64,000 bases of DNA from Burkholderiales bacterium (lineage in GTDB: Bacteria > Pseudomonadota > Gammaproteobacteria > Burkholderiales > Burkholderiaceae_C): positions 116,836 through 180,835 of the forward strand of contig JACRAY010000001.1 of NCBI GenBank assembly GCA_016213325.1, read 5' to 3'. Below, piece by piece: positions 9,336 through 18,839 of this stretch. The stretch's first letter is position 1; each line of letters starts with the position of its first letter. The notes beneath the pieces are model-generated. The model did no database searches and was not told where the DNA came from. It worked only from the letters and a program-made list of their open reading frames with translations. The translations under genes were made by a program, and so were the position numbers.

Positions 9336-10706
9336 GAACACCGCCATGCTTTCGACATGCGCCGTGTGCGGGAACATGTTCACCACACCCGCCGCGGTGC
9401 AGCGATAGCCCGCCTGGTGCACCAGCAGCCCCGCGTCGCGCGCCAGCGTGGCGGGGTTGCAGCTCACGTAGACGATGCGCCGCGGCGGGCGCCAGGTGTC
9501 GCCGCGCAGCGCCGGGTTCTGGTGCAGGTCGGCCAGTGCCTTGGCCAGCGCGAAAGCGCCCTCACGCGGCGGGTCCACCAGCCAGCGGTCGGCGCAACCG
9601 TCCTCCACCAGCTGCTGCGTGGTCATCTCGAAAAGGTTGCGCGCGACGAAATCGGTGGGCGCCAGGCTGGCGTTGCCCTGGTTGAGGTGGTAGTTCTCGC
9701 GCGAGCGCGCGACCAGCGCTTCGCTGCCTTCGATGCCCAGCACGCTGCCGGCGCGCGTCGCCAGCGGCAGCGTGAAGTTGCCCAGGCCGCAGAACCAGTC
9801 GATCACCCGCTCGTGGCGCTGCGCGTCGAGCAGCCGCACGGCGCGTTCTACCAGCACGCGATTGATGTGCGGGTTGACCTGCGTGAAGTCGGTCGGCCGG
9901 AACGGCATGGTGATGCCGAATTCCGGCAGCGAATACGACAGCTGCCGAGCGTCGCCCTCCATGGCGTGCGCCGTGTCGGGCCCCTTCGGCTGCAACCACC
10001 ACTGCACGCGCGGATGGCGCAGCGTGAAGTCACGCAGCTTCTGCAGGTCGCCTTCGCCCAGGGGCTCGAGGTGTCGCAGCACCAGCGCCGTCACCTCGTC
10101 GCCGCAAGCCAGCTCGATCTGCGGGCAGGTCTCGATGGCGTCCATGGAGCCGATGAGTGCGCGCAAGGGCAGCAGCAGGTCGCTCACGCCCGGCGGCACC
10201 ACATGGCATTCCCTGATGTCGGCCACGTAGCGGCTCTTGCGCTCGTGGAAGCCCACCAGCACCGCGCCCTTCTTGCGCACGTGCCGCACGCTGAAGCGCG
10301 CGCGCCAGCGGTAGCCCCAGGCCGGGCCTTCGATGGCCCGCAGCATCGTGTCGGCGCGCACCTTGCCCAGGTGCCACAGGTTGTCTTCCAGCACGCGCTG
10401 CTTGATGGCGACCTGGGCGCCTACGTGCAGGTGCTGCATCTTGCAGCCGCCGCAGGCGCCTTCGTGCAGGCCGAAGTGCGGGCAGCGCGGCCGCACGCGC
10501 TGGGCCGACTCCTCGTGCACCTCGATCAGGGACGCCTGCTCCCAGTTGTTCTTCTTGCGGTGGACGTTTGCCCGCACCCACTCGCCCGGCAGCGCGCCGT
10601 CGATGAAGACCACCTTGCCGTCGGGCCGGCGCGCCACGCCCTGCGCGTCGATGTCGAGCGAATCCACTTGCAGCCAGTGGGCCGGCCGCACTTTTGCCTC
10701 TGTCAT
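9315..10706 (-). CDS. rlmD: 23S rRNA (uracil-C5)-methyltransferase RlmD
   Basis: SAM-dependent methylation of U1939 in 23S rRNA. The 463-residue protein has an N-terminal TRAM-like segment and a [4Fe-4S] cysteine cluster in [19 protein letters not shown]. The Rossmann methyltransferase domain has [14 protein letters not shown], the VDPPREGA motif and the catalytic cysteine in [14 protein letters not shown]. It is the last gene of the surE-to-rlmD run, 13 bases after the exonuclease gene, and ends at the shared terminator. Confidence 0.95.
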   Translation of the reverse strand: MTEAKVRPAHWLQVDSLDIDAQGVARRPDGKVVFIDGALPGEWVRANVHRKKNNWEQASLIEVHEESAQRVRPRCPHFGLHEGACGGCKMQHLHVGAQVAIKQRVLEDNLWHLGKVRADTMLRAIEGPAWGYRWRARFSVRHVRKKGAVLVGFHERKSRYVADIRECHVVPPGVSDLLLPLRALIGSMDAIETCPQIELACGDEVTALVLRHLEPLGEGDLQKLRDFTLRHPRVQWWLQPKGPDTAHAMEGDARQLSYSLPEFGITMPFRPTDFTQVNPHINRVLVERAVRLLDAQRHERVIDWFCGLGNFTLPLATRAGSVLGIEGSEALVARSRENYHLNQGNASLAPTDFVARNLFEMTTQQLVEDGCADRWLVDPPREGAFALAKALADLHQNPALRGDTWRPPRRIVYVSCNPATLARDAGLLVHQAGYRCTAAGVVNMFPHTAHVESMAVFEKENAA

Positions 10707-10719
10707 GGACGGGATTGTC

Positions 10720-11517
10720 TCAGCCCCAGGCCGCCAGGTATTCCTGCCAGTGCGTTTCGGCCGGCGCCAGGTTGCCCAGCGTGTGCTTCACGAACCCGAT
10801 CTCCTGCGCATACTCGGCCTCGGTCAAGCCGCCGCGCATCTTCTGGAAACGGCAGTACAGCAGGTAGGTGTTCATCACGTCCGTCTCGCAGTAGCGGCGG
10901 ATGTCTTCGAGCTTGCCATCGAGGAACGCCGGGTACACCTGCGAGCCGTCCATGCCGAGCTTGCCGGGGAAGCCGCACAGCTTCGCCATGGCATCGAGCG
11001 GCGCGTTGGCGCGCGGCTGGAACATGGCCAGCAGGTCCATCAGGTCCAGGTGGCGCATGTGGTAGCGGTTGATGTAGTTGTTGTACTTGAACTCGCGGTC
11101 GTCGGGCGCGTTGCCCTCGCCCATGCACCAGTAGCGGTCGGCCACCACGCCATGCCTCAGGCCGCGGTAGTGCAGCACCGGCAGGTCGAAGCCGCCGCCG
11201 TTCCAGCTCACCAGCTGCGGCGTGTGCTTTTCCAGCGCCGAGTAGAAGGCCTGCACGATCTTCCCCTCGCTCGCGCCGTCGCGGTCGACGAACGAATGCA
11301 CGCGCAAGCCCTCGGCGTTGCGGAACGCGCAGCTGATGACCAGCACGCGCTGCAGGTAGTGCGGCATGAAGTCGCCCTGGTTGGCGTCCTTGCGCTCCTG
11401 CTGCCAGGCGGCGTAGACCTGCTCGTCACTCACCTCCCCAGGGATGCCGCGCAGCACGCGCAGGCCGGCGATGTCGGGAATCGATTCGATGTCAAAGACG
11501 AGTACGGGCCAGGCCAT
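10720..11517 (-). CDS. Predicted 3'-5' exonuclease related to the PolB proofreading domain
   Basis: A 265-residue DEDDy-type exonuclease. ExoI is LVFDIESIP, ExoII is [14 protein letters not shown], and ExoIII is [12 protein letters not shown] with the YxxxD pattern. All four acidic residues are therefore present. There is no polymerase domain, so this is the free-standing PolB-exonuclease family. It starts 12 bases after rpoS, suggesting cotranscription. Its physiological substrate is unknown to me. Confidence 0.88.
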   Translation of the reverse strand: MAWPVLVFDIESIPDIAGLRVLRGIPGEVSDEQVYAAWQQERKDANQGDFMPHYLQRVLVISCAFRNAEGLRVHSFVDRDGASEGKIVQAFYSALEKHTPQLVSWNGGGFDLPVLHYRGLRHGVVADRYWCMGEGNAPDDREFKYNNYINRYHMRHLDLMDLLAMFQPRANAPLDAMAKLCGFPGKLGMDGSQVYPAFLDGKLEDIRRYCETDVMNTYLLYCRFQKMRGGLTEAEYAQEIGFVKHTLGNLAPAETHWQEYLAAWG

Positions 11518-11529
11518 CCGGCCACTTTA

Positions 11530-12543
11530 CTAGAACAGCGCTTCGCGGCTGACGCCGGCGCGCACCATGTTCCGCTTGAGCTTCAGCAGGGCCTCGTTCT
11601 GGATCTGGCGCACGCGTTCGCGCGTGAGCCCCAGGCGGTCGCTCAGCACTTCCAGCGTTTCGGGCTCGCGGTCGTGCAGGCCGAAGCGGCCCTCCAGCAC
11701 TTCCTTCTCGCGGTGCGAAAGCGCTCCGATCCAGCCCGCCAGCAACCTTTCGACCTCGTGGCTCTGCGTGATGCCCGTCGGGTCCTCGGCCAGTTCGTCG
11801 GCCATCGTGTCGCCCAGCGTGTGCTCGTCGTCGGAGCGGTCCACCGACGCGTCGAGCGAGCGCGGCGCCTCGGCCATCGCGAGCAGCTGCGCCACGTCGT
11901 GCACTTCGCGCCCCAGCAAGGCCGCGACGTCTTCCACCCGCACGCCATCGCCTTCCAGCCCGCCGCGCGCGGCCATGAATGCGGGGTCGTTCTCCAGCGC
12001 GCGGCGCGCGCGCAGCACCTGCTGCAGTTCGCGCACCACGTGCACCGGCAGCCGGATCACGCGGCCCTGGTTCATCACCGCACGTTCCACCGCCTGCCGG
12101 ATCCACCAGGTCGCATAGGTGGAGAAGCGGAACCCGCGCTCCGGCTCGAACTTGTCGATGGCGTGCATCAGGCCGAGGTTGCCCTCCTCGATCAGGTCCG
12201 CCAGCGGCACGCCGCGCCCGAGATAGCCCTTGGCGATGCTCACCACGAGGCGCAGGTTGTGTTCGATCATCGACTGCCGCGCCGGGAAGTCGCCGGCCCG
12301 CGCCTTCGTGGCGGCGTCGAATTCCTGCTCGGCGGTGAAGAGTTCGGTGCGGCGCACCTCGCGCAGGTACAGCGTGAGCGTGTCGCTGGACTCGCCCGCG
12401 ACATCCGCGGGAATCTCGCGCAGCTGCTGCTCGGGCACTTCCTCGACCACGGGCGGCGGCACGCCTTCGGCCTCGTTGGGCACGACCGCCTGCTCGACAG
12501 CGCCCAGCGGCGCCGGCTTGCCGTGCCCGTTGTGCCGCTTCAT
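11530..12543 (-). CDS. rpoS: RNA polymerase sigma factor RpoS
   Basis: The stationary-phase/general-stress sigma factor, 337 residues. Region 1.2 begins near [17 protein letters not shown]. Region 2 contains [26 protein letters not shown] and [17 protein letters not shown]. Region 4 ends with the [18 protein letters not shown] helix-turn-helix. Position after nlpD (3-base gap) in a surE-pcm-nlpD-rpoS block confirms RpoS rather than RpoD or RpoH. In Escherichia coli a major rpoS promoter lies inside nlpD; I could not identify one here. Confidence 0.96.
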   Translation of the reverse strand: MKRHNGHGKPAPLGAVEQAVVPNEAEGVPPPVVEEVPEQQLREIPADVAGESSDTLTLYLREVRRTELFTAEQEFDAATKARAGDFPARQSMIEHNLRLVVSIAKGYLGRGVPLADLIEEGNLGLMHAIDKFEPERGFRFSTYATWWIRQAVERAVMNQGRVIRLPVHVVRELQQVLRARRALENDPAFMAARGGLEGDGVRVEDVAALLGREVHDVAQLLAMAEAPRSLDASVDRSDDEHTLGDTMADELAEDPTGITQSHEVERLLAGWIGALSHREKEVLEGRFGLHDREPETLEVLSDRLGLTRERVRQIQNEALLKLKRNMVRAGVSREALF

Positions 12544-12546
12544 GAT

Positions 12547-13446
12547 CTACCTGTGGGGCAGGTACCTCGTGGGATCGACGGGCTTGCCTTGGCGGCGGAT
12601 CTCGAAGTGCAGCTTCACGCGGTCCGCATCGCTGGAGCCCATTTCCGCGATCTTCTGTCCCTTGCGTACCGCCTGGTCTTCCTTCACCAGCAGCTGCTGG
12701 TTATGGGCATAGGCGCTCAGGTACGTATTGTTGTGCTTCAGGATGATGAGGTTGCCGTAGCCGCGCAGGCCGGCGCCCGCATAGACCACACGGCCGTCGG
12801 CCGATGCGAGCACCGGGTCACCGGCCTTGCCGCCGATGTCGATGCCCTTGTTCTTCTGTTCGTCGAAACCGGCCAGCACCGGCCCGCCCGCCGTAGGCCA
12901 GATCCACCCCAGGTCGTCGTCACCCGGCGCCACGGGCGGCGTGTTGACCGGCGGCAGCGTTGGAGCAGCCGCCGTCGTCGTCCCGCGCGGCGTGCTGGCT
13001 ACCGCGCCAGATGCAGCCGGCAGCGGCGACGCGGCCGATGACGCACTGGCCACGGGCCGCGTGACGACGCCCTCGGCCGTCGCCGGAGGAACCGGCGCAC
13101 CGGGTGGCACCACGCGCAACACCTGGCCCACTTCGATCACGTTGGGGTTGTCGAGGTTGTTCCAGCGCGCCACGTCGCGCCAGTTCTGCCCGTTGTCCAG
13201 CGCGATGCGGATCAGCGTGTCGCCCGGCTTGACGGAGTAATAGCCCGGCTTGCCGGCGTTCTCGGCGCCGGGCAACACGGGTTGCGCCGGCGGCGTGACG
13301 GTGGCGCCGATGGTGACGGGCGTGCGCGCCGTGCGGTCTTCCACGGGTGCCGGCGTGCGGCCCGGCGACGAGCAGCCCGCGAGGACAGCCGCAGCAAGGC
13401 CCACGAACACGGTCGCTCCGGCACCTCGCACGCACTTCTTCAGCAT
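12547..13446 (-). CDS. nlpD: NlpD-like lipoprotein: LysM plus degenerate M23 domain
   Basis: A 299-residue outer-membrane lipoprotein. The signal peptide ends in the lipobox LAGC, a LysM domain lies around residues 69-113 (YYSVKPGDTLIRIAL), a Pro/Thr-rich linker follows, and the C-terminus is an M23/LytM domain. The catalytic M23 residues are missing: KGIDIGG replaces HxGxD and LHFEI replaces HxH. This is the NlpD/EnvC condition, in which the protein activates amidases for septum cleavage instead of cutting peptidoglycan. It lies 13 bases after pcm and 3 before rpoS. Confidence 0.93.
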   Translation of the reverse strand: MLKKCVRGAGATVFVGLAAAVLAGCSSPGRTPAPVEDRTARTPVTIGATVTPPAQPVLPGAENAGKPGYYSVKPGDTLIRIALDNGQNWRDVARWNNLDNPNVIEVGQVLRVVPPGAPVPPATAEGVVTRPVASASSAASPLPAASGAVASTPRGTTTAAAPTLPPVNTPPVAPGDDDLGWIWPTAGGPVLAGFDEQKNKGIDIGGKAGDPVLASADGRVVYAGAGLRGYGNLIILKHNNTYLSAYAHNQQLLVKEDQAVRKGQKIAEMGSSDADRVKLHFEIRRQGKPVDPTRYLPHR

Positions 13447-13459
13447 CTCGTTCTTTTCT

Positions 13460-14209
13460 TCAGGCGATGCCCGATTTTAGGGGGACAAAGTGAACTGTCT
13501 CAAGCACAGTTTGTTTCACTTCGCTTGCGGTCTTTTCGACGACGCACAAGGCCTGCGCACCCTGCGGCATCACCATCGGCGCAACGATACGCCCACCGGG
13601 CGCGAGCTGGTCGATCCACGCTTGTGGAATGGCTTCGCCGCCGGCTGCGGCAATGATGCCTGCATATGGCGCGCCGCGCGCATAACCGGCCATGCCGTCA
13701 CCGAACAGCAGGTGCACGTTCGCGATGCGCAGCGGCCTCAGGTTGTCGCGCGCCTTCTCGTGCAGCCCGCGCAGCCGTTCGATCGAATACACCTCGATGG
13801 CCACGCAAGCCAGCACGGCAGCCTGGTAGCCGCAGCCGGTGCCGACTTCCAGCACGCGGCCCAGGCGCCCACCCGGCGTGCGTTGCCCGGCCATCAGCAG
13901 CTCGATCATGCGCGCCACCACGCTCGGCTTCGAGATCGTCTGGCCCAGGCCGATAGGCAGGCTGGTGTCTTCGTACGACTGGTTGGCCAGCGCGCTGTCG
14001 ACGAAGCGGTGCCGTTCCACCGACTGCATTGCAGCCAGCACCTGCGCATCGCTGATGCCTTCAGCAGCCAGCTTGCCCACCATGCGGCCGCGGAAGGCCT
14101 GTGAGTCGAGGCCCATGCCTGCCGGCACGGCATGCGACGGCGCCTTGCGCGGCGCGGCAGGCGCACTGCCGAGATCGATGCGCGCGGGGAATCCCGGCCG
14201 ACGGGTCAT
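13460..14209 (-). CDS. pcm: Protein-L-isoaspartate O-methyltransferase
   Basis: Repairs isoaspartyl residues in aged proteins using SAM. The chosen ATG at 14209 overlaps the surE stop by four bases (ATGA), which makes the protein 249 residues. The open frame extends further upstream, but only as an antisense-like shadow of surE. Motifs include [18 protein letters not shown], the SAM site [16 protein letters not shown] and the post-motif segment GGRIVAPM. The order surE-pcm-nlpD-rpoS is conserved across many proteobacteria. Confidence 0.94.
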   Translation of the reverse strand: MTRRPGFPARIDLGSAPAAPRKAPSHAVPAGMGLDSQAFRGRMVGKLAAEGISDAQVLAAMQSVERHRFVDSALANQSYEDTSLPIGLGQTISKPSVVARMIELLMAGQRTPGGRLGRVLEVGTGCGYQAAVLACVAIEVYSIERLRGLHEKARDNLRPLRIANVHLLFGDGMAGYARGAPYAGIIAAAGGEAIPQAWIDQLAPGGRIVAPMVMPQGAQALCVVEKTASEVKQTVLETVHFVPLKSGIA

Positions 14210-14976
14210 CGCTCGCCGCCCCCGGCCAGCTGCGCGGCCGACTGGCTCCAGTAGCGCAGCCCGTCGTGGTCGGTCAGGTCGACCTTCAGCGGTGTGATGG
14301 CGATGTGCCCTTGTGCCGTCGCATGGAAGTCGGTGCCTTCCGCATCGTCCTTCGCGGGGCCGGCGCCGCCTATCCAGTACATCACGTCGCCGCGCGGGCT
14401 GGTCTGAGAGATCACCTTCTCCGCCGCGTGGCGGCGGCCCAGGCGGCACACCTTGAAGGACTTCAGCGCTTCATGCGGCAGGTTCGGTATGTTCACGTTC
14501 AGCAGCCAGGGCTCGTCGCTGGCGCGGTGGTGCTCCAGCAGGTACGCCACCAATTCGCGCGCCCTGCGGGCTGCCGCATCGAGATGCGCCCAGCCCCTTT
14601 CCACCTGCGAGAACGCCACCGCCGGGACACCGAACAGGTAGCCTTCCATCGCGGCGCCGACCGTGCCCGAATAGATCGTGTCGTCGCCCATGTTGGCGCC
14701 GTTGTTGATGCCGCTCACCACCAGGTCGGGCTTGTAGCCCAGCACGCCCGTCAATGCGATGTGCACGCAGTCGGCCGGCGTGCCGTTGACGTAGCGGAAT
14801 CCGTTGGGCGCGATGTTCACGTACAGCGGTGCGTGCAGCGTGAGTGCGTTCGATTTCGCGCTGTTGTTGTGCTCGGGAGCCACCACCTCCACGTCGCCCA
14901 GGTCCTTGATGGCGTCGTAAAGCGCCAGGATGCCGGGCGCCTGGTAGCCGTCGTCGTTGGAAAGCAGGATCTTCAT
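14206..14976 (-). CDS. surE: 5'-nucleotidase SurE
   Basis: A metal-dependent nucleoside monophosphate phosphatase of 256 residues linked to stationary-phase survival. It starts [16 protein letters not shown], with the catalytic Asp-Asp pair at residues 8-9, and has [13 protein letters not shown] and the metal-ligand asparagine in [14 protein letters not shown]. The ATG at 14976 gives the canonical N-terminus. The four-base overlap with pcm indicates coupling. The 110-base gap to the divergent oxidoreductase gene should hold promoters for both. Confidence 0.95.
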   Translation of the reverse strand: MKILLSNDDGYQAPGILALYDAIKDLGDVEVVAPEHNNSAKSNALTLHAPLYVNIAPNGFRYVNGTPADCVHIALTGVLGYKPDLVVSGINNGANMGDDTIYSGTVGAAMEGYLFGVPAVAFSQVERGWAHLDAAARRARELVAYLLEHHRASDEPWLLNVNIPNLPHEALKSFKVCRLGRRHAAEKVISQTSPRGDVMYWIGGAGPAKDDAEGTDFHATAQGHIAITPLKVDLTDHDGLRYWSQSAAQLAGGGER

Positions 14977-15086
14977 GGGTCTTGGGCGCTTCGCTTCGAT
15001 TGTAGGGTTGCCGTCGCGTGTGGGACATGATGCGCCCGGCCTGTGCCTATCATTCACGCTTTCCCAGCGCCCCACGGAGACCCGAC

Positions 15087-16073
15087 ATGCACGCCTGGCT
15101 TTGCGAAACCACCACCGGTGTCGACGACCTTCAATGGAAGGAACTGCCGACGCCGGTGCCCAAGCCGGGCGAGGTGCTCATCGAGATCAAGGCCGCCAGC
15201 CTGAACTTCCCGGACCTGCTGATCGTGCAGGGCAAGTACCAGATGAAGCCCCCGCTGCCGTTCGTGCCGGGGTCGGAGTATGCGGGCGTGGTTGCTGCGG
15301 TCGGTGAAGGCGTCACCAACGTGACGGTCGGCCAGAACGTCGCCTGCCTGTCCGGCACGGGCGGCTTCGCGACCCACACGATCGCACCGGCCGCGCTGTG
15401 CCTGCCCCTGCCACCGGGCTTCCCGCACGAGGACGCTGCGGCTTTCATCATGACGTACGCCACGTCGCACCACGCCCTGCTCGACCGCGGCCAGCTGAAG
15501 GCCGGCGAGACGGTGCTGGTGCTCGGCGCCGCGGGCGGCGTGGGGACTTCGGCGATCCAGATTGCCAAGTCGGCCGGTGCCCGCGTGATCGCCGCCGCTT
15601 CCACCGACGAGAAGTGCGAACTGTGCCGCTCGATCGGCGCCGACGCGACCATCAACTACAGCAAGGAAACCGCCGAAGGGGGCTTCCGCGACGCCATCAA
15701 GGCCGCCACCGACGGCAAGGGCCCCGACATCATCTACGACCCGGTGGGCGGCAACCTGGCAGAGCCCGCCTTCCGCTCGATCGCCTGGCGCGGCCGCTAC
15801 CTGGTGATCGGCTTCACCGGCGGCCCCATTCCCAACATCCCGCTCAACCTGCCGCTGCTGAAGGGCGCGTCCCTGGTCGGCGTGTTCTGGGGCAGCTTCG
15901 CGCGCCACGAACCAAAGAACAACGCCGCGATGCTGGCCGAACTGGCGCGCTGGTACATGGAAGGCAGGATCAAGCCGGTGATCGACGACAAGCTGCCGAT
16001 GAACCAGTTGAGGCAAGCCTATGCCCGCATGGGCTCGCGCGGGGTCAAGGGCAAGCTGGTGATGGTCAACTGA
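15087..16073 (+). CDS. NADPH:quinone oxidoreductase family protein (zinc-free MDR)
   Basis: A 328-residue medium-chain dehydrogenase/reductase without the zinc ligands. The N-terminal GroES-like domain includes [18 protein letters not shown] and the Rossmann motif is [17 protein letters not shown]. The ATG at 15087 follows CGGAGA at a proper spacing. Quinone or enone reductase activity is inferred from family membership. It stands alone, divergent from surE and ending at a strong bidirectional hairpin. Confidence 0.85.
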   Translation: MHAWLCETTTGVDDLQWKELPTPVPKPGEVLIEIKAASLNFPDLLIVQGKYQMKPPLPFVPGSEYAGVVAAVGEGVTNVTVGQNVACLSGTGGFATHTIAPAALCLPLPPGFPHEDAAAFIMTYATSHHALLDRGQLKAGETVLVLGAAGGVGTSAIQIAKSAGARVIAAASTDEKCELCRSIGADATINYSKETAEGGFRDAIKAATDGKGPDIIYDPVGGNLAEPAFRSIAWRGRYLVIGFTGGPIPNIPLNLPLLKGASLVGVFWGSFARHEPKNNAAMLAELARWYMEGRIKPVIDDKLPMNQLRQAYARMGSRGVKGKLVMVN

Positions 16074-16076
16074 GCA

Positions 16077-16104
16077 AAGAAGCGGCCCAGGGCCGCTTCT
16101 TTTC
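16077..16104. terminator. Bidirectional terminator between the oxidoreductase gene and tRNA-His
   Basis: A stem of AAGAAGCGGCC and GGCCGCTTCTT with a short CAG loop is flanked by A-rich sequence on one side and TTTT on the other. It would end the plus-strand oxidoreductase transcript and the minus-strand tRNA-His transcript alike. Confidence 0.8.
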
Positions 16105-16113
16105 ATGTCCGTT

Positions 16114-16190
16114 TGGGGTGGCTGATGGGACTCGAACCCACGACGACCAGAATCACAATCTGGGACTCTACCAACTGAGCTACAGCCACC
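16114..16190 (-). tRNA. tRNA-His (anticodon GTG)
   Basis: The minus strand folds as a complete cloverleaf: acceptor GTGGCTG paired with CAGCCAC, D arm AGCTCAGTTGGTAGAG, and anticodon loop TTGTGAT with anticodon GTG. The T arm reads GTGGGTTCGAGTCCCAT. The extra 5' G(-1) opposite C73, diagnostic of tRNA-His, is present, and the 3' CCA is encoded, giving 77 bases. It lies downstream of ppiD in the same direction. Confidence 0.97.
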
Positions 16191-16223
16191 GTAGAACCGG
16201 AGATTATAGCCGGTAGCGTCCGC

Positions 16224-18101
16224 TCACTGGGCCTTGGGCTCGGCGGGTTTCGCCACCTTGATTTCGGCCTTGAACTTCTCCTTCAGCACCTCGTAGTAAG
16301 CCAGGTTTTCGGCCGTCGCCCACATGCGGGCGAACTGCGCGCGTTCCTGCTGGGCCTGCTGCGGAGCCGGTGCTTCGCGCGGCACGATCTTGCCGACCTT
16401 CACCACGGCGTAGCTGCCGTCCTTCAGCGTCACGCCGGCCCACGCGGGCAGCGCCGTGGGGTCGGCGCGCAGGGCGGCGTCCACCACTTCCGGCTGCTGC
16501 TTCTGCGCATCGGTGCGCGACACCTGGACCGCGGCCGGCAAAGCCGCCGTGGCGGGCGCGGCCTTCCACGCGGCGAGCCTGGCCTCGCCTTCCTTCTTCG
16601 CCAGTTCCGAGGCGCGCTGCGCGACCAGCCGCGTGCGCACTTCGTCCTTCACCTCGGCCAGCGGCCGCGCGCGCGCCGGCGTGTAGGCCTTCACGCGCCC
16701 CGACGCCATCTGGCTGGTGCCGACTTCCATCGCCTCGGTGTTGCGCTTCTTCTCCACTGCGTCGGGCGCGAACAGCGCGGCCAGGAACTTCGGGTTGGCC
16801 AGCGCGCCGGTGGCGCCGGCGGGGGGCTTGCGGCCGACGACGGTAGCCATCCTGACTTCCAGCTTCAGCTTCTCGGCTGCCGGCTTCAGGCTGTCGGACT
16901 GCTCGTAGACCGTGTTGCTGAACTGCTCGGCCGACTCGGCGTACTTGCGCTGGGCCTGCTGCTTCTTCATGTCGGCTTCGATCTCGGGCCTCACCTGGTC
17001 GAACGGCTTCTGCGTGGCCGCCTTCGCGTCCACCAGCTTGATGACGTGGAAGCCGAACTCCGACTGCACCATGTCGACGTCGCCCGGCTTCATGGCGAAC
17101 ACCTTGTCCTCGAAGGCCTTGGTCATCGCGCCGCGGCCGAACCAGTCGAGGTCGCCGCCCTGCGGCGCCGACCCCGGGTCCTGCGAGTTCTTCTTCGCCA
17201 GGTCCGCAAAGCTTGCCGGGTTCTTCTTCACGGCGGCCAGCAGCTCTTCGGCCTTGGCCTTGTCCTTCACCAGGATGTGGCTGGCCCGCCGGGTTTCCTT
17301 GGTGCCGTAACGCGCCGCGTTCTGCTCGTAGTAGGTCTTGACGTCCTGCTCGTTGACCGCAATGGTCTTCATCACGCCTTCGAGGTCGAGCACCACGTAC
17401 TCGATGTCGGCCTGTTCCGGCGCCTGGAACATCGGCAGGTTGGACTGGTAGAAAGCCCCCACCTCGGCGTCGGTCGGGCTGACCTTAGCCATGAAATCGG
17501 CGGGACTGAAGACAGCCACCTGGATTTCGCGCTTCTGGTAGTAGGCACCCAGCGCCGCGTCGACGATGGCCGGCGTGGCGAAAGCCGAGTTGCCCAGGCC
17601 GGCCAGCACCTGCCGGGCCGACAGGTCGGCGCGCATCTGCTTCTCGTACAGCTCGGGGGTCATGCCCTGCTGGGCCAGCATCGCCTTGTAGCGCGCCATG
17701 TCCAGCTTGCCGTCGGGCCCGCGCAGCTGCGCGACCAGCGGGTTGCGGTGGATTTCGCGGGCGACCCGGTTGTCGCTGGCAGTGAGGCGCTCCTCATGGG
17801 CGGCCGCGTCGAGCACGCGGTCGCGCACCATGCGCTCCAGCGTGGCGTACTTCATCTCGGGCGAATCGAGCATCTTCACGTCGAGGTTGGGCATCTGCTC
17901 GCGCAGCCGATCCACCTCGCGCTTGTGGTCGTTGTCCCAGTCAGCCTGGGTGATGTCGCGGCCGTCGACGCGCGCCACGGTTTCACCCTTCTCCTGCATG
18001 CGGTTGTAGCCCTCCAGGCCGAACAGCACGAACGACGGGAAAATCAGCAGGAACAGCACTAGCTGCATCACCCGCGTGTGCTTGCGAACGAAATCGAACA
18101 T
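16224..18101 (-). CDS. ppiD: Periplasmic folding chaperone / peptidyl-prolyl isomerase PpiD
   Basis: A 625-residue SurA-N/parvulin protein anchored in the inner membrane. A short cytoplasmic N-terminus is followed by one transmembrane helix (VMQLVLFLLIFPSFVLFG, residues 11-28), a SurA-like chaperone region, and a parvulin domain (RASHILVKDKAKAEELL to FGFHVIKLVDAK) around residues 270-360. The C-terminal part is large and less conserved. Location after hupB matches the hupB-ppiD order of Escherichia coli, here interrupted by tRNA-Val. Confidence 0.94.
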   Translation of the reverse strand: MFDFVRKHTRVMQLVLFLLIFPSFVLFGLEGYNRMQEKGETVARVDGRDITQADWDNDHKREVDRLREQMPNLDVKMLDSPEMKYATLERMVRDRVLDAAAHEERLTASDNRVAREIHRNPLVAQLRGPDGKLDMARYKAMLAQQGMTPELYEKQMRADLSARQVLAGLGNSAFATPAIVDAALGAYYQKREIQVAVFSPADFMAKVSPTDAEVGAFYQSNLPMFQAPEQADIEYVVLDLEGVMKTIAVNEQDVKTYYEQNAARYGTKETRRASHILVKDKAKAEELLAAVKKNPASFADLAKKNSQDPGSAPQGGDLDWFGRGAMTKAFEDKVFAMKPGDVDMVQSEFGFHVIKLVDAKAATQKPFDQVRPEIEADMKKQQAQRKYAESAEQFSNTVYEQSDSLKPAAEKLKLEVRMATVVGRKPPAGATGALANPKFLAALFAPDAVEKKRNTEAMEVGTSQMASGRVKAYTPARARPLAEVKDEVRTRLVAQRASELAKKEGEARLAAWKAAPATAALPAAVQVSRTDAQKQQPEVVDAALRADPTALPAWAGVTLKDGSYAVVKVGKIVPREAPAPQQAQQERAQFARMWATAENLAYYEVLKEKFKAEIKVAKPAEPKAQ

Positions 18102-18140
18102 GGGGCTTTGGCCTGGCTCTTGGTGAAGTCTCTAGAAACA

Positions 18141-18165
18141 CGAAAGGCGAACCTGCGTTCGCCTT
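18141..18165 (-). terminator. Hairpin after tRNA-Val
   Basis: AAGGCGAA at 18144-18151 pairs exactly with TTCGCCTT at 18158-18165 around a 6-base loop. On the minus strand a broken T-run (TTTCGTGTTTC) follows. It lies directly past the tRNA-Val 3' end and upstream of ppiD. Confidence 0.6.
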
Positions 18166-18173
18166 GCATCGGT

Positions 18174-18249
18174 TGGTGGGTGCTGACGGGTTCGAACCGC
18201 CGACCTACGCCTTGTAAGGGCGCCGCTCTACCAGCTGAGCTAAGCACCC
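18174..18249 (-). tRNA. tRNA-Val (anticodon TAC)
   Basis: The minus strand gives acceptor GGGTGCT paired with AGCACCC, D arm TAGCTCAGCTGGTAGAGC, anticodon loop CTTACAA with anticodon TAC, and T arm GGCGGTTCGAACCCGTC. The CCA end is encoded; total length is 76 bases. It lies between hupB and ppiD, all in the same direction. Confidence 0.97.
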
Positions 18250-18274
18250 CACACGAACGGTGCTGACGGTGCCT

Positions 18275-18547
18275 TCAGTTCAATGCGTCCTTGAGAGCCT
18301 TGCCGGGACGGAACTTGGGTACCTTGGCGGCCTTGATTTTAATCTGTGCGCCGGTGCGGGGGTTGCGGCCGCTGCGGGCGGCCCGTTTACCCACCGCGAA
18401 CGTCCCGAAACCCACCAGGGAAACCGAGCCGCCTTTCTTCAGCGTGGTCTTGATGGCGCCGATCATCGACTCGAGCGCGCGGGTGGCGGCGGCCTTCGAG
18501 ATGTCGGCATGCTTGGCGATGTGCTCGATGAGTTCTGTCTTGTTCAC
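18275..18547 (-). CDS. hupB: DNA-binding protein HU, beta-type
   Basis: A 90-residue nucleoid protein that bends DNA as a dimer. It begins [25 protein letters not shown] from a GTG at 18547 preceded by GAGGGG, and carries the family signature [21 protein letters not shown] with the DNA-binding arm. Upstream in-frame codons exist but do not extend the HU fold. Its neighbours tRNA-Val and ppiD support the HU-beta assignment; the choice between hupA and hupB is based on that context. Confidence 0.93.
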   Translation of the reverse strand: MNKTELIEHIAKHADISKAAATRALESMIGAIKTTLKKGGSVSLVGFGTFAVGKRAARSGRNPRTGAQIKIKAAKVPKFRPGKALKDALN

Positions 18548-18839
18548 AAGGGCCCCTCGTACTGGAAGGTTGGTGAGGAATGTCTTCTCAAAAATACATT
18601 GTCTCCCCGTCCTTGGCGCCGCTTGAGGGCTGGATGACGCTGGACGCGGGAGACTTGTTCGCGGCTCGAGGCCACTGCCAACCAATTAGAGCCACGCCAT
18701 CCGGCCGTGTCAATACGAGCTGTGGCTCTGCCGACGCAGGGAGCGGATTCTATGCTCAAAACGAGGGTGCGCGGCGCGCCACGGCCCCGGTCCATGACGC
18801 ACCGCGCAAAACTGCACGGACTGCCCGGTTAGCGCGCAG
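18548..18839. other. 292-base intergenic region upstream of hupB
   Basis: No gene, tRNA or repeat was recognised here. The part nearest hupB should hold its promoter. The rest is the 3' flank of the tartrate-dehydrogenase-like gene, and no strong hairpin with a U-tract was seen. Confidence 0.5.

Noticed and set aside
10333..13041. 902-residue open frame on the plus strand
   Set aside because: It runs opposite to rlmD, the exonuclease gene, rpoS and nlpD, all of which have clear family motifs.
12547..13446. Active M23 peptidase
   Set aside because: Both zinc-binding motifs are replaced (KGIDIGG and LHFEI), so the NlpD activator assignment is better than an endopeptidase.
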